From: Actinomycetes bacterium | GTDB taxonomy: Bacteria; Actinomycetota; Acidimicrobiia; Acidimicrobiales; RAAP-2 | DNA: 64,000 nucleotides | Reading direction: 5' to 3' | NCBI GenBank assembly: GCA_021823525.1 | Contig: JAKANY010000002.1 | Span: 62,001 to 126,000, forward strand | In this document: one piece after another, positions 1-9,700 of the stretch | How positions within the stretch are numbered: the stretch's first letter is position 1 | Layout: every line of letters begins with the position of its first letter | The notes under the pieces: model-generated | Told to the model about the DNA's origin: nothing | Seen by the model: the letters and a program-made list of their open reading frames with translations, nothing else | Databases searched by the model: none | Program-made: the position numbers and the translations under genes

Positions 1-467
1 AGAACGGCGACACGATCGTGTCCCAGTGCTACTCGGGTGACATCTTCCAGGCCAACCTGAACAGCAAGTACAAGAACCTCACCTTGATGTATCCCAAGGA
101 GGGGCTGATGCTGTGGACCGACAACATGTGCATCCCGCTGTACGCGCAGAACCCGCTGGACGCGATGAAGCTGATGGACTTCTACTACAGCCCGATGTCC
201 CAGGCCGTCGTGGAGTACTACAACGACTACATCTGCCCGGTGCCCAGCGCTCGCCAGCAGCTGCTGCACCCCACGGGCTGGGACGCCTCGGCCCTCAAGA
301 AGATGGCCCCGTCGATCGGCCTGCCGACGTCGGTGACCGCCAATGCGCCCACGGTCTTCCCGTCGGGCCGCCTGGTGGCGCTGTCCAAGAACTACTACCC
401 GTTCAAGACCCAAGAAGAGATCAACACGTGGACGAGCCTGTTCCTCCCGATCATCCAGGGGGCCTAG
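1..467 (+). CDS. potD: Polyamine-type ABC transporter substrate-binding protein, C-terminal part
   Basis: The gene enters from the left edge; codons are in frame from base 3 and about 154 residues are visible. The residues fit the C-terminal lobe of PotD/PotF-type periplasmic binding proteins: a GDTIVSQCYSGD strand, then LMLWTDNMCIP and a PLDAMKLMDFYYSP helix, the block that closes over the bound polyamine in this family. It is followed at once by two permease genes in PotB-PotC order, which supports a spermidine/putrescine-type importer. The ATPase gene is not in the window and probably lies to the left. The exact substrate cannot be read from this fragment. Confidence 0.85.
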   Translation, partial: NGDTIVSQCYSGDIFQANLNSKYKNLTLMYPKEGLMLWTDNMCIPLYAQNPLDAMKLMDFYYSPMSQAVVEYYNDYICPVPSARQQLLHPTGWDASALKKMAPSIGLPTSVTANAPTVFPSGRLVALSKNYYPFKTQEEINTWTSLFLPIIQGA

Positions 468-1342
468 TCGTCACGCGGCGCCGGCATCGAGCAGGTAGGG
501 CGCTCGCGCCCTACCTGCTGAGCCTGCCGTCGGGCCTGTGGCTGCTGCTGCTGTTCGTGGTCCCGCTGGCGTTCATGCTGTCGCTGTCGCTCAAGACGTG
601 CAACCCCGCGACCGGGGCCTGCGTGATGACGTGGCACTGGGGCGAGTTCCCCAGCGAGATCAGCCTGTACCACCAGGAGTTCATCACGAGCCTCTACTTC
701 GCGGCCGTCTCGACGCTGGTCGACCTCGTGGTCTCGTTCCCGATCGCGTACTGGATCGCGTTCTACGGCGGTCGGCGCAAGAACTTCTTCCTCCTGATGC
801 TGCTGGTGCCGTTCTTCGTGTCCTTCGTCATCCGCACGATCGTGTGGGAGTTCGTGCTCGCCAACAACGGCGTGGTCTTGGGCGCTCTCAAGCACATCCA
901 CCTCCTGCCCGCGGGCTTCCACGTCCTGGGGACTGGGTACGCGGTCATGGCCGGGCTGGCCTACAACTACCTGCCCTTCACGGCGCTCCCGCTCTACGTG
1001 GCGATCGAGCGTATCGATCGGCGCGTTCTGGAGGCGGCCTACGACCTCTACGCGACCCGTCGAGCGGGGTTCTTGCGCGTCATCCTGCCGCTCACCGTGC
1101 CCGGCATCTTCGCGGCGTTCCTCCTCACCTTCATTCCCATGTTCGGTGACTACGTGAACCAGGAGATCCTCGGCGGGACGTCCAACACGATGATCGGGAC
1201 GGTGATCCAGAACCAGTTCCTGGTCAACTTCGACTTCGCCGGCGGCGCCTCGCTCTCGGCGGTGCTGCTGGTGGTGGCGCTGGTGGGCATCTACCTCTAC
1301 GCGCGCCTGCTGGGATCGCGAACGATCGAGGAGTACCTGTGA
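428..1342 (+). CDS. potB: Polyamine-type ABC transporter permease, PotB family
   Basis: Inner-membrane permease of about 304 residues. It opens with a basic stretch and a first membrane helix (PYLLSLPSGLWLLLLFVVPLAF), then further helices. The EAA loop that contacts the ATPase reads EAAYDLYATRRAGFLRVILPLTVPG near residues 200-225, as in PotB. The start is uncertain: no ATG or GTG follows the potD stop before the conserved part, so I chose the GTG at 428, which overlaps potD by 40 bases. The end overlaps potC by four bases (GTGA). It forms the channel with PotC. Confidence 0.82.
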   Translation: MDEPVPPDHPGGLVVTRRRHRAGRALAPYLLSLPSGLWLLLLFVVPLAFMLSLSLKTCNPATGACVMTWHWGEFPSEISLYHQEFITSLYFAAVSTLVDLVVSFPIAYWIAFYGGRRKNFFLLMLLVPFFVSFVIRTIVWEFVLANNGVVLGALKHIHLLPAGFHVLGTGYAVMAGLAYNYLPFTALPLYVAIERIDRRVLEAAYDLYATRRAGFLRVILPLTVPGIFAAFLLTFIPMFGDYVNQEILGGTSNTMIGTVIQNQFLVNFDFAGGASLSAVLLVVALVGIYLYARLLGSRTIEEYL

Positions 1343-2175
1343 GCGCGCTGGAGACCGCCGCACCGTCGCACACGACGCGCCGCCGCTGGGGGCGCGTCCT
1401 CCTCCCGGTGTACTCGTGGCTGGTGATCGCCTACCTGGTGTTCCCGATCGTCATCATGATCATCTACAGCTTCAACAAGACGATCGGGTCCATGCAGCTG
1501 GTGAGTTTCACCTGGAACGGTTTCACCGGGCAGTGGTACCGGCAGTGGAGCGACGTTCCCGGCCTGACGCAGGCGTTCTGGTTGTCCATCCGTCTCGGCT
1601 TGACCAGCACGCTCATCTCGACGGTCCTGGGCACCATGCTGGCGATGGCGCTGGTGCGCTACCGCCCACCGCGGTTCCGCGGCAAGTCCATCTTCGAGCA
1701 GGTGCTCTTCTTGAACATCGCCGCACCCGAGATCGTGCTGGGCGCGTCGCTGCTGGGGATGTTCGTCTCGCTCAACATCGGGCGCGGGTTCCTGACGCTG
1801 GTCCTGTCGCACGTCATGTTCTCGATCGCCTACGTGACCGTGACCGTGCGCGCGCGCCTGGCGGGCTTCGACCGGTCGCTGGAGGAGGCGGCCTACGATC
1901 TCGGGGCCAATCCCTGGACCACATTCGTGCGCGTGACGCTGCCCCTGATCATGCCGGGCGTGCTCGCCGGGGCCCTCATGGCCTTCGCCCTATCGATCGA
2001 TGACTTCGTCACGTCGAACTTCCTCTCGGGAGCGAGCGCCCCCTTCCCCGTGTGGGTCTACGGTGTGACCCGGGTCGGCATCCCGCCGCAGGTCTTCGTG
2101 TTCGGCACCGGGATCTTCGCGGTCGGGATCGGCCTGGCGATCACGAGCATCGTGATCGCGCGGAAGAAGGTCTGA
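1339..2175 (+). CDS. potC: Polyamine-type ABC transporter permease, PotC family
   Basis: A 278-residue membrane protein and second half of the transporter channel. The GTG start overlaps the potB stop, so the two are translationally coupled. Features: an N-terminal helix (YSWLVIAYLVFPIVIMIIYS) followed by the FNKT stretch typical of PotC, the EAA loop EEAAYDLGANPWTTFVRVTLPLIMPG near residues 177-202, and a late SIDDFVTSNFLSG segment characteristic of PotC. The length matches the family. After the stop lies a small perfect hairpin (2176-2190, five-base arms), then alanine dehydrogenase, which may be read from the same transcript. Confidence 0.88.
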   Translation: MSALETAAPSHTTRRRWGRVLLPVYSWLVIAYLVFPIVIMIIYSFNKTIGSMQLVSFTWNGFTGQWYRQWSDVPGLTQAFWLSIRLGLTSTLISTVLGTMLAMALVRYRPPRFRGKSIFEQVLFLNIAAPEIVLGASLLGMFVSLNIGRGFLTLVLSHVMFSIAYVTVTVRARLAGFDRSLEEAAYDLGANPWTTFVRVTLPLIMPGVLAGALMAFALSIDDFVTSNFLSGASAPFPVWVYGVTRVGIPPQVFVFGTGIFAVGIGLAITSIVIARKKV

Positions 2176-2212
2176 GGGACGCTACGTCCCCAGGATGACA
2201 GATGAGGAAATC

Positions 2213-3331
2213 ATGAAGATTGGCGTGCCCAAGGAAATCAAGACTGACGAGAGCCGGGTCGCCGCAACCGTTGCGGGAGTGCGCGAGTTCGCGCACCACG
2301 GTCACCAGGTCCTGATCGAGCGAGGCGCCGGTGTCGGCTCGGGGATCAAGGACGAGGACTATGTCGCCGCCGGCGGCACGATCCTCGACGACGCCGACGA
2401 CGTCTGGGCCGACAGCGACCTGATCTTGAAGGTCAAGGAGCCCATCGCCCCCGAGTACGCACGACTGGCGGCGCACCCGAATCAGGTGCTGTTCACGTAC
2501 CTGCACCTGGCCGCATCGCGCGAGTGCACGGACGCCCTGACGGCCGCGGGCAACGTCGCGATCGCCTACGAGACGGTGCGCCTCGACGACGGGTCGCTCC
2601 CGCTGCTGACCCCGATGAGCGAAGTGGCCGGCCGGATGGCGCCGCTGATGGGCGCGCACCACCTGATGCGCCCGGGTGGCGGCCGCGGGGCGTTGGTGAG
2701 CGGCGTGCCGGGCGTGCCGCCCGCCCGTGTCGCCGTGATCGGCGCCGGGGTCGCCGGCCTGGCGTCGGCGACCATCGCGGTGGGGCTGCACGCGGAGGTC
2801 ACGATCCTCGACAAGAACCTGGAGCGGCTGCGCGCGCTCGACCACCACTTCGACGGACGGGTTCAGACCATGGCCTCCTCGACGCTCGCCATCGAGCAGG
2901 CGGTCGCCGGCGCCGACATCGTGGTGGGCGCGGTGCTGGTCGTGGGCGCCAAGGCGCCCAAGCTGGTCTCCAACGCGATGGTGGCCGAGATGCGCGAGGG
3001 GTCGGTGCTGGTCGACATCTCCGTGGACCAGGGGGGCTGCTTCGAGGCGACGCATCCCACCACCCACTCCGATCCCGTATTCGAGGTCAACGGCTCCATC
3101 TTCTACTGCGTGGCGAACATGCCCGGCGCGGTCCCCGCGACCTCGACGGCGGCCCTCGCCAACGCGACGCTGCCCTACGCACTGGCGCTCGCCGACCACG
3201 GCTGGCGCGACGCGGTGCGTGCCGACCGGGCGCTCGCCGAGGGCGTCAACGTCGTGGACGGTGCGCTGACCTACGGTCCCGTCGCCGAGGCCCACGGGCT
3301 GACGGCCACCGATCTCGCGGCTCTGCTGTAG
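2213..3331 (+). CDS. ald: Alanine dehydrogenase
   Basis: NAD-dependent L-alanine dehydrogenase, converting L-alanine to pyruvate and ammonia reversibly in the cytoplasm; 372 residues, the usual length. It begins MKIGVPKEIKTDESRVA, the family N terminus. It contains LFTYLHLAA and MSEVAGRMAP near the substrate site and the nucleotide fold VAVIGAGVAGLASATIAVGL near residue 170. I chose the ATG at 2213 over an in-frame ATG at 2195 because GAGGAA lies five bases before it and the family starts there. It follows potC by 37 bases and ends at a strong hairpin. Confidence 0.95.
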   Translation: MKIGVPKEIKTDESRVAATVAGVREFAHHGHQVLIERGAGVGSGIKDEDYVAAGGTILDDADDVWADSDLILKVKEPIAPEYARLAAHPNQVLFTYLHLAASRECTDALTAAGNVAIAYETVRLDDGSLPLLTPMSEVAGRMAPLMGAHHLMRPGGGRGALVSGVPGVPPARVAVIGAGVAGLASATIAVGLHAEVTILDKNLERLRALDHHFDGRVQTMASSTLAIEQAVAGADIVVGAVLVVGAKAPKLVSNAMVAEMREGSVLVDISVDQGGCFEATHPTTHSDPVFEVNGSIFYCVANMPGAVPATSTAALANATLPYALALADHGWRDAVRADRALAEGVNVVDGALTYGPVAEAHGLTATDLAALL

Positions 3332-3334
3332 CAC

Positions 3335-3371
3335 CCCGGCGGCACCCGGTCAGGAACCGGGTGCCGCCGGG
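3335..3371. terminator. Long perfect hairpin between convergent genes
   Basis: Sixteen-base arms (3335-3350 and 3356-3371) pair perfectly around the five-base loop CAGGA. It lies between the ald stop and the stop of the opposite-strand gene at 3380, so it can serve both as a transcription end. There is no T tract on either side. Confidence 0.7.
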
Positions 3372-3379
3372 ACCTCCGA

Positions 3380-3595
3380 TCACGGCTCGAGGTAGGGGCA
3401 GTGGCGGCAGCCCTGCGTGCAGCACGTGCCGCGCGCCAGCAGCGTGTCGCGCGTCAGGACCAGGAAGCCGGTCGCCGGGTCACGGTAGGTGGCGTCACCC
3501 CGGGCCGTCGCCGCCCGATGGGCGCGCACGATGTCGTCGTAGTCGTCGCGCGCCGGGTCCAGGCGCGCGGGGTGCGGGGCGTCCGGGACCCTCAC
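3380..3595 (-). CDS. Small cysteine-motif protein, DUF5522-like
   Basis: A 71-residue protein that resembles the DUF5522 family: ARLDPARDDYDDIVRAH in the middle, DPATGFLVLTRDTLLARGTCC, then GCRHCPYLEP at the end. The CC...C..C arrangement suggests metal or Fe-S binding, but the function is unknown. The GTG start overlaps the stop of the upstream oxidoreductase (GTGA), so the two genes are coupled. It ends against the hairpin at 3335-3371. Confidence 0.75.
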   Translation of the reverse strand: MRVPDAPHPARLDPARDDYDDIVRAHRAATARGDATYRDPATGFLVLTRDTLLARGTCCTQGCRHCPYLEP

Positions 3596-4533
3596 GCGAC
3601 GACCAGGACGAGCTTGCCGAGCCGGCCCGGGTGGGCGAACTCCTGGTAGGCCTCGCGCACCTGCGACAGGGAGAGGCGCGCGGCGATCGGGACCCGCAGG
3701 GAGCCGGCGGCCCATCGTGCGCCCAGGTCGCGCGCGGCCGCCGCGACGGCGGCGGCCTTCTCCTCGACGCTGCGCGATCGCAGGGTTGATCCGGTGATCG
3801 ACAGGCGTCGCTGCATCACGGCGAGGAGGTCGAGGGGGGCGCGTGCGCCGCCGCCGACGCCGATGACGACCAGTCGGCCTCGAGGTCCCAGGCGCGAGAC
3901 GACTGCGGGCACCGTGGCCGCCCCGACGAGCTCGAGTGCCACGTCGACCTTGTCGACGCCCGCGACGTCGTCGATCAGGACCGTTTCGGCCGCTCCCAGG
4001 GAGCGGAGCGCCTCGTGATGCTCGCGGGTTCGGGTGACCGCGATGACGTGGGACCCGAGTTCTGCCGCCACCTGGATCGCCGCCGTACCCACGCCGCCGG
4101 TCGCGCCAGTGATGATCACGCGCTCGCCCGCGCGCAGGTCGGCCTGGGACACGAGGGCGTCGTGCGCGGTTACGAAGGCCTCGGGGAAGGCGCCCGCCTC
4201 GACCAGGTCGACATCGTCGGGAACCTCGAGCAGGTGGACTGCAGGGACCACGGCGGCGCCGGCCTGGGCGCCGCCGCCGACGATGGCGCAGACCCGGCGT
4301 CCCCGCCAGGCCTCGGCGCCGGGACCCGTGGCGTCCACCACGCCCGACAGCTCGAGTCCGGGAACGTCGCGCGGCCAGCCCGGCGGCGCCGGGTAGTGGC
4401 CCGCGAGTTGGAGGAGGTCGGCGGCGTTGAGACCAGCCGCCCGCGTGCGGATGCGCACCTCGCCGACCCCGGGCTCGGGGTCCGGTCGCTCCGCGAGCGA
4501 CAACTGCCCGTCCAGGATCACGGCGGCGATCAC
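3592..4533 (-). CDS. Zinc-independent NAD(P)H:quinone oxidoreductase family protein
   Basis: A 313-residue medium-chain dehydrogenase/reductase of the quinone oxidoreductase type. The N-terminal GroES-like part contains AAGLNAADLLQLAGHYP and PRDVPGLELSGVV. The Rossmann part has VIITGATGGVGTAAIQVA near residues 139-156. The catalytic zinc cysteines of alcohol dehydrogenases are absent, which fits zinc-independent quinone reductases. It probably reduces a quinone or enone with NADPH; the substrate is unknown. A TAGGCT box lies exactly six bases before the GTG start (4540-4545), so the mRNA is probably leaderless. It is coupled to the DUF5522-like gene. Confidence 0.85.
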   Translation of the reverse strand: MIAAVILDGQLSLAERPDPEPGVGEVRIRTRAAGLNAADLLQLAGHYPAPPGWPRDVPGLELSGVVDATGPGAEAWRGRRVCAIVGGGAQAGAAVVPAVHLLEVPDDVDLVEAGAFPEAFVTAHDALVSQADLRAGERVIITGATGGVGTAAIQVAAELGSHVIAVTRTREHHEALRSLGAAETVLIDDVAGVDKVDVALELVGAATVPAVVSRLGPRGRLVVIGVGGGARAPLDLLAVMQRRLSITGSTLRSRSVEEKAAAVAAAARDLGARWAAGSLRVPIAARLSLSQVREAYQEFAHPGRLGKLVLVVA

Positions 4534-4584
4534 GGGTTGAGCCTAGGGTGCGTCGTCTCGCGTGCCGACCGGTAAGTTCGCGCC

Positions 4585-5067
4585 ATGCACCTGCTCGAAC
4601 ACCCTCTCGCGACACTTGACGGACGCCCCAGCAGCCTCGGGGAGACCGAGGCCCGCGTGCTCCTGGTGGTGAACGTGGCCTCGCGGTGCGGCCTGACCCC
4701 CCAGTACGAGGGTCTGGAGGCGCTGCACCGCCGGTACGCCGCGCGCGGCTTCACCGTGGTGGGCGTCCCGTGCAACCAGTTCGGCGGGCAGGAGCCGGGG
4801 ACCGCCGAGGAGATCGTGACCTTCTGCTCCACCACCTACGGCGTGACCTTCCCGCTGTTCGAGAAGGTGGAGGTCAACGGCCCCGGGCGGCACCCCCTGT
4901 ACGCCGAGCTCGTCGAGGTGCCCGACGCCGAGGGCTACGCGGGGGACATCCGCTGGAACTTCGAGAAGTTCCTGGTGCGCGCCGGCGGAGGGGTGGAGCG
5001 CTTCGCGCCGACGGTCACGCCCGAGGACCCCGGACTGGTCCAGGCCATCGAAGACGCCCTGGGCTAA
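4585..5067 (+). CDS. Glutathione peroxidase family thiol peroxidase
   Basis: A 160-residue peroxidase of the GPx fold. It has the peroxidatic cysteine Cys35 in NVASRCGLTPQY, the CNQFGGQEPG block near residues 63-72, and the tryptophan in IRWNFEKFLV. These supply the Cys-Gln-Trp-Asn site. With cysteine rather than selenocysteine, and in a group that often lacks glutathione, it is more likely thioredoxin-linked. TAAGTT (4573-4578) lies six bases before the ATG, suggesting a leaderless mRNA. The stop overlaps the convergent acetyltransferase gene by four bases. Confidence 0.92.
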   Translation: MHLLEHPLATLDGRPSSLGETEARVLLVVNVASRCGLTPQYEGLEALHRRYAARGFTVVGVPCNQFGGQEPGTAEEIVTFCSTTYGVTFPLFEKVEVNGPGRHPLYAELVEVPDAEGYAGDIRWNFEKFLVRAGGGVERFAPTVTPEDPGLVQAIEDALG

Positions 5068-5948
5068 CCGGGCAGGGTTCGGCGCAGGCCGATCGCGACC
5101 GGAGAGAATCCCCGCGACGCCCACAGCGCGCTGGCCGGTCGATTGGCGGTACGCCACGCCACGTCGAGGACCGAGGCGCGCTCGCGGGCGGCGACGTACT
5201 CCACGAGGGCCCGGGCGAGCCCGCGCCGGCGGTGCTCGGGTCGCACCGCGACGGCGCTGAGGTGCGTCGTCCCGGTCCGGACGCCCAAGGTCGGCGGGTA
5301 ATCCATCGCCAGGCACTGCGCCACGACCTCGCTACGGTGCTCGACCACGTACCACCGCCCGTCCCGGTCATCGGGGGCTGGGTCCGTGACGGGGGGTCTC
5401 CGGCGGAAGGTGGGGGCACCAGTCTCGGCCTCGTCGACGAGGGCCGACAGGGCCGCGGCCACGGTGGGCTGGAAGCGCGCGCGACGCAGTCGGTAGCCCG
5501 GCGGCGCGCTGACGGGTCGTGCGGGACTCGTTCGCGCGCCGCGCCGCACCTCGCGCGCGAAGCCCAGCTCGAGCCAGCCCTCGGTCCACCGTGGGTCGTC
5601 GAAGGACCACACCACGTGTTCGCGCACGCCGTCGACTCGCCACGCCGATGCCGCGTCGGCGTAGAGCGCGGCCAGGTCGTCGAGGGCGTCGTACGACCAC
5701 GCGTCGGGGCTGAGCCACGCCTCGTCATGGTCGCCCACGGGCACGATCGAGGCAGTCAGGTGCCCCACCAGTGCCCCGGCGCGGCGCGCCACCCACACCG
5801 GCGCACCCGAGAGGGCGCGAGCCGTGTCGACCGCGTCGACTGTTGCCTCGACCGAGGGGAAGAGCGCCGCAGCGAGCGCGAGTGTCTGCACGACGCGCCC
5901 GGCGATCGGCGCGAGATCCTCTGGCGTCGCCCGGGCCACCTGCGCCAC
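5064..5948 (-). CDS. GNAT-family acetyltransferase, tandem
   Basis: A 294-residue protein with two GNAT-like halves. The C-terminal half is clear: LSAVAVRPEHRRRGLARALVEYV is the acetyl-CoA pyrophosphate loop (R/Q-x-x-G-x-A/G form), followed by a WASRGF strand. The N-terminal half (ATPEDLAPIAGRVVQ to about residue 135) looks like a degenerate GNAT domain without a clear loop. Substrate unknown. TAGCGT (5955-5960) lies six bases before the GTG start, again suggesting a leaderless mRNA. This promoter faces away from that of the phosphatase gene at 5982. Confidence 0.85.
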   Translation of the reverse strand: MAQVARATPEDLAPIAGRVVQTLALAAALFPSVEATVDAVDTARALSGAPVWVARRAGALVGHLTASIVPVGDHDEAWLSPDAWSYDALDDLAALYADAASAWRVDGVREHVVWSFDDPRWTEGWLELGFAREVRRGARTSPARPVSAPPGYRLRRARFQPTVAAALSALVDEAETGAPTFRRRPPVTDPAPDDRDGRWYVVEHRSEVVAQCLAMDYPPTLGVRTGTTHLSAVAVRPEHRRRGLARALVEYVAARERASVLDVAWRTANRPASALWASRGFSPVAIGLRRTLPG

Positions 5949-5981
5949 GCCACCACGCTAGGCCTGTGCCAGAGTGGTCGG

Positions 5982-6665
5982 ATGGCTCTGCGAGCGGCAA
6001 TCTTCGACCTCGATGGTCTCCTCGTGGACTCGGAGGTCCTGTGGCACCGCGCGGAGGTGGAGATCCTGGGATCGCGCGGGGTGCCCGTGACCGAGCACGA
6101 GGACCGTGCGACCAAGGGCATGTTCGTCGGCGAGGTCGTGCGGTACTGGTGGGAGCGCTATCCGTGGTCGCCCCCAGCCTTTGACGAGGTCGTCGCCGCC
6201 CTGCTGGCGCGCGTCGGCGACCTCGTCGTCGCGCAGGGCTCCCTGATGCCCGGCGCGACGTTCGCGCTCGACGAGGCCGCCGCGCGCGGCCCCGTGGCCC
6301 TGGCCAGCTCCACGCCCTCCGCGTTGATCGAGCGGATCCTGGCGCACTTCGACCTGGGCGAGCGCTTCGCCGCGGTGTGCTCGGCCCAGGACGAGGCCTT
6401 CGGGAAGCCTCATCCCGCCGTCTTCCTGCGAGCGGCCGAGCGACTGGACGTCCCCGCCACCTCCTGTCTGGTCTTCGAGGACTCTGCCGCCGGGGTGATC
6501 GCGGCGAAGGCCGGCCAGATGACCGTGGTCGCGGTGCCCGCGCCGGCGGATCGCGACCAGCCCGCGTTCGGCCTGGCTGACCTGCGACTCGGCTCGCTGC
6601 GCGATCTCGCGCCCGCGTGGCTGGACGCGCGGTACGGCCCCGCGCGTCCGGCGGGCACTGCGTAG
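5982..6665 (+). CDS. HAD-superfamily sugar-phosphate phosphatase
   Basis: A 227-residue HAD hydrolase, subfamily IA. Motif I is FDLDGLLVDSE near residues 8-18, motif II is the serine in ALASSTPS, the motif III lysine is in EAFGKPHP, and motif IV is VFEDSAAGV. An alpha-helical cap lies between motifs I and II. The motifs resemble hexitol/2-deoxyglucose-6-phosphate phosphatases, but the substrate is not fixed by sequence. CAGAGT (5970-5975) is six bases before the ATG, a near-consensus leaderless promoter. A small hairpin at 6691-6709 follows. Confidence 0.88.
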   Translation: MALRAAIFDLDGLLVDSEVLWHRAEVEILGSRGVPVTEHEDRATKGMFVGEVVRYWWERYPWSPPAFDEVVAALLARVGDLVVAQGSLMPGATFALDEAAARGPVALASSTPSALIERILAHFDLGERFAAVCSAQDEAFGKPHPAVFLRAAERLDVPATSCLVFEDSAAGVIAAKAGQMTVVAVPAPADRDQPAFGLADLRLGSLRDLAPAWLDARYGPARPAGTA

Positions 6666-6690
6666 CGCCCGGTCGCGCGGGCGCGGCCCT

Positions 6691-6709
6691 CCGGACTGGC
6701 GGAGTCCGG
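6691..6709 (+). terminator. Short perfect hairpin upstream of ileS
   Basis: CCGGACT and AGTCCGG pair around the loop GGCGG, followed by TTAG. It sits between the phosphatase stop and ileS. It may end the upstream transcript. There is no T tract and the stem is short, so the role is uncertain. Confidence 0.4.
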
Positions 6710-6745
6710 TTAGTACCATGGGTGGACCGTTCGCGAAGGAGCACA

Positions 6746-9700
6746 GTGTTCGAGCCCGTCAGCGCAGAGCTGGATTTCGTCTCGCTCGAGGAGGCGGAGC
6801 TCGAGCGCTGGCGTCGCCACGACGTCTTCGCTCGCTCGCTGGACCAGCGCGCGAGCGCCGAGCCCTGGGTGTTCTACGAAGGTCCGCCGACCGCCAACGG
6901 CATGCCGGGGCTCCACCATGTCTGGGCTCGCGTCTACAAGGACCTCTTCTGCCGCTTCCAGACGATGCGCGGACGACGCGTCGACCGCCGCGCTGGCTGG
7001 GATACGCACGGCCTACCCGTCGAGGTGCAGGTCGAGAAGCAGCTGGGAATTACCAGCAAGCGCGAGATCGTCGAGAACGTGGGCGTGGCCGAGTTCGTCC
7101 GGCAGTGCCGCGCCTCGGTGATGACCTACGTGGGGGAGTTCGAGCGGCTCACGGAGCGCATCGGGTACTGGACCGACATGGAGCACGCCTACTTCACCTT
7201 CAGTCCGGACTATGTGGACTCGGTGTGGTGGCAGCTGCGCCAGCTGTTCGACCGTGGCCTCCTCTACGAGGACCTCAAGGTCGTGCCCTACTGCCCGCGC
7301 TGCGGCACCGCGCTGTCGAGCCACGAACTGGGTCAGCCCGGCGTGTACACCGACGAGGTCGACGAGAGCGCCATCGTGCGCCTCGAGGTCCTCGATGGGG
7401 AGTCCCATGGTCTCGGGCGAGTTCGATGGCTCCTCGTGTGGACGACGACGCCCTGGACGCTGCTGAGCAACGTGGCGGTCGCGGTCAATCCCGAGATCAC
7501 CTACGCCATCGTCGACGGACAGGTGGTGGCGGCCGACCTGGTGACGGCCATCCTCGGCGACGTGGCCGTCGACGAGACCGTCTCGGGCTCGGCCCTGCTT
7601 GGCCTCCACTACCGGCGGCCCTTCGACGACGTCGCGCTGCCCGCAGACGTCGACGCGTGCTACGTGGTCGCCGCCTCGTACGTCACCACCGAGGAGGGGA
7701 CCGGCCTGGTGCACCAGGCACCGGCCTTCGGCGAGGTGGACCGCCTGGTCGCCAGGGAGAACGGCCTGCCCTCGATCAACCCGGTCGCCGCCGACGGCAC
7801 CTTCACCGCGGCCGTTCCCTGGCTCGAGGGGAACGACGTCCGCGCATCGAACCACGCCATCAACGACGAGCTCGAGCGCCGCGGCCTTCTCGTGCGGCGC
7901 GAGGACTACTCGCACGCCCTCCCGCACTGCTGGCGCTGCGGGACCGTGCTCATCTACTGGGGCAAGCCCAGTTGGTACATCGCCACCACCCAGCTCCGCG
8001 ATCTCTTGATGTCGGAGAATGCGAAGGTCGACTGGCACCCTGCGCACATCCGCGACGGACGTTTCGGCGAGTGGCTGGCCAACAACGTCGACTGGGCCCT
8101 GTCGCGCGACCGCTTCTGGGGCACGCCGCTGCCGATCTGGCGCTGCGCGCAGGGGCACCTCACGTGCGTGGGCTCGCGCGAGGAGCTCGGACGCCTGGCG
8201 GGCCGCGACGTGTCCGACGTCGATCCGCACCGGCCCGTCATCGACGAGGTCACCTTCGCCTGCCCGACGTGCGCCCAGGAGGCGCGGCGCGTCGAGCCCG
8301 TTATCGACGCCTGGTTCGACTCGGGAGCCATGCCCTCGGCACAGGTTGGCTATCCGGCGACGTATGGCTCCGCGCAGGCCCGCCAGTTCCCCGCCGACCT
8401 GGTCGCGGAGGCCATCGACCAGACGCGTGGCTGGTTCTACTCGCTACTCGCGGTCAATGTGCTCGTCTTCGGCCAGTCCCCGTATCGCCACGTCCTGTGC
8501 CTGGGCCACATCGTCGATGCCCAGGGTCGCAAGATGAGCAAGTCCGTGGGCAACGTGATCGATCCCTGGACGGTCCTGTCGACCCGGGGTGCCGACGCGC
8601 TGCGCTGGTGGATGTTCTCCCAGGGGTCTCCCTGGACCTCCACGCGCGCCAGCCTGGAGGCGATCGACCTGTCGATGCGCGAGACGCTCGCGACGCTCTG
8701 GAACACGGTCAGCTTCTTCACGACCTACGCCTCCCTGAACGACTTCGACCCGGCCGACCCCGAGATCCCGCCGGCCGTCGAGCGCCCCGACCTCGACCGC
8801 TGGATCCTGTCGCGACTGGAGGGCGTCACCGGGGCGCTGACCGCGTCCCTCGACGTCTACGAGCCGCTCGCGGGCACCGACGCCCTGCGCGACTTCATCG
8901 ACGACCTGTCGAACTGGTACGTGCGACGCAGCCGGCGCCGCTTCTGGCGGACCGACCCCACCGCGCCGCGCGCTGACACCCTGGCCGCCCACGCGACGCT
9001 GCTCGACGTGCTGCGCCGCCTAGCGCTGCTGCTCGCGCCCTTGACACCCTTCCTGGCCGAACGCCTGTTCCACCTCGTCAACGACGTCGCCGACGACGAC
9101 TCGGTGCACCTGGCCGACTGGCCAGAAGCAACGTGGCCCGTCGACGACGACCTCGAGGCGGCGATGGCCATGGCCCGCCACCTGACCTCGCTGGGACGGG
9201 CGGGGCGCGCCGAGTCCGGGATGAAGGTGCGCCAGCCGCTGCGCCGCGCGTTGGCGTTCCTGCCCGCGGGGGCCGTCCGGCCACCGCGTGGCGTGGTCGA
9301 GGATGAGCTCAACGTGGACGAGCTCGAGTTCCACGCCGACCCGGGCGACGTCCTGACCTTCGAGATCGTGCCGCGCTACGCAGTGGTCGGACCGCGGCTC
9401 GGGGAGGCCGTCAAGGAGCTCCGCCCGGCACTCGCCGCGCTGGACGCCCAGGCGGCGGCCGCGACTCTCGAGTCCGGCGGCGTGGTGCACGTGGCGCTGG
9501 CGAGCGGGACCGTCGAGCTGAGTCTCGCGGACGTGGAGTTGCGCATGCGGCCCCAGCGGGGCTTCGCGGTCTCGCGCGACGGAAGCGCGGTCGTCGCCCT
9601 CGACCTGGAGCTCGACGACGATCTGCGGCGGCGGGGACTCCTGCGCGATGTGGTGCGCCAGATCCAAGACCTGCGCAAGGTCGAGGGCCTGGACATCGCC

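Noticed and set aside
4686..6665. Long plus-strand frame that runs into the HAD phosphatase
   Set aside because: Only the part from 5982 is family-like; the rest is out of frame with gpx and antisense to the acetyltransferase.
6666..6745. T-box riboswitch before ileS
   Set aside because: The gap is only 80 bases and holds a 7-base hairpin with no T-box sequence; the reader expects at least 150 bases for that element.
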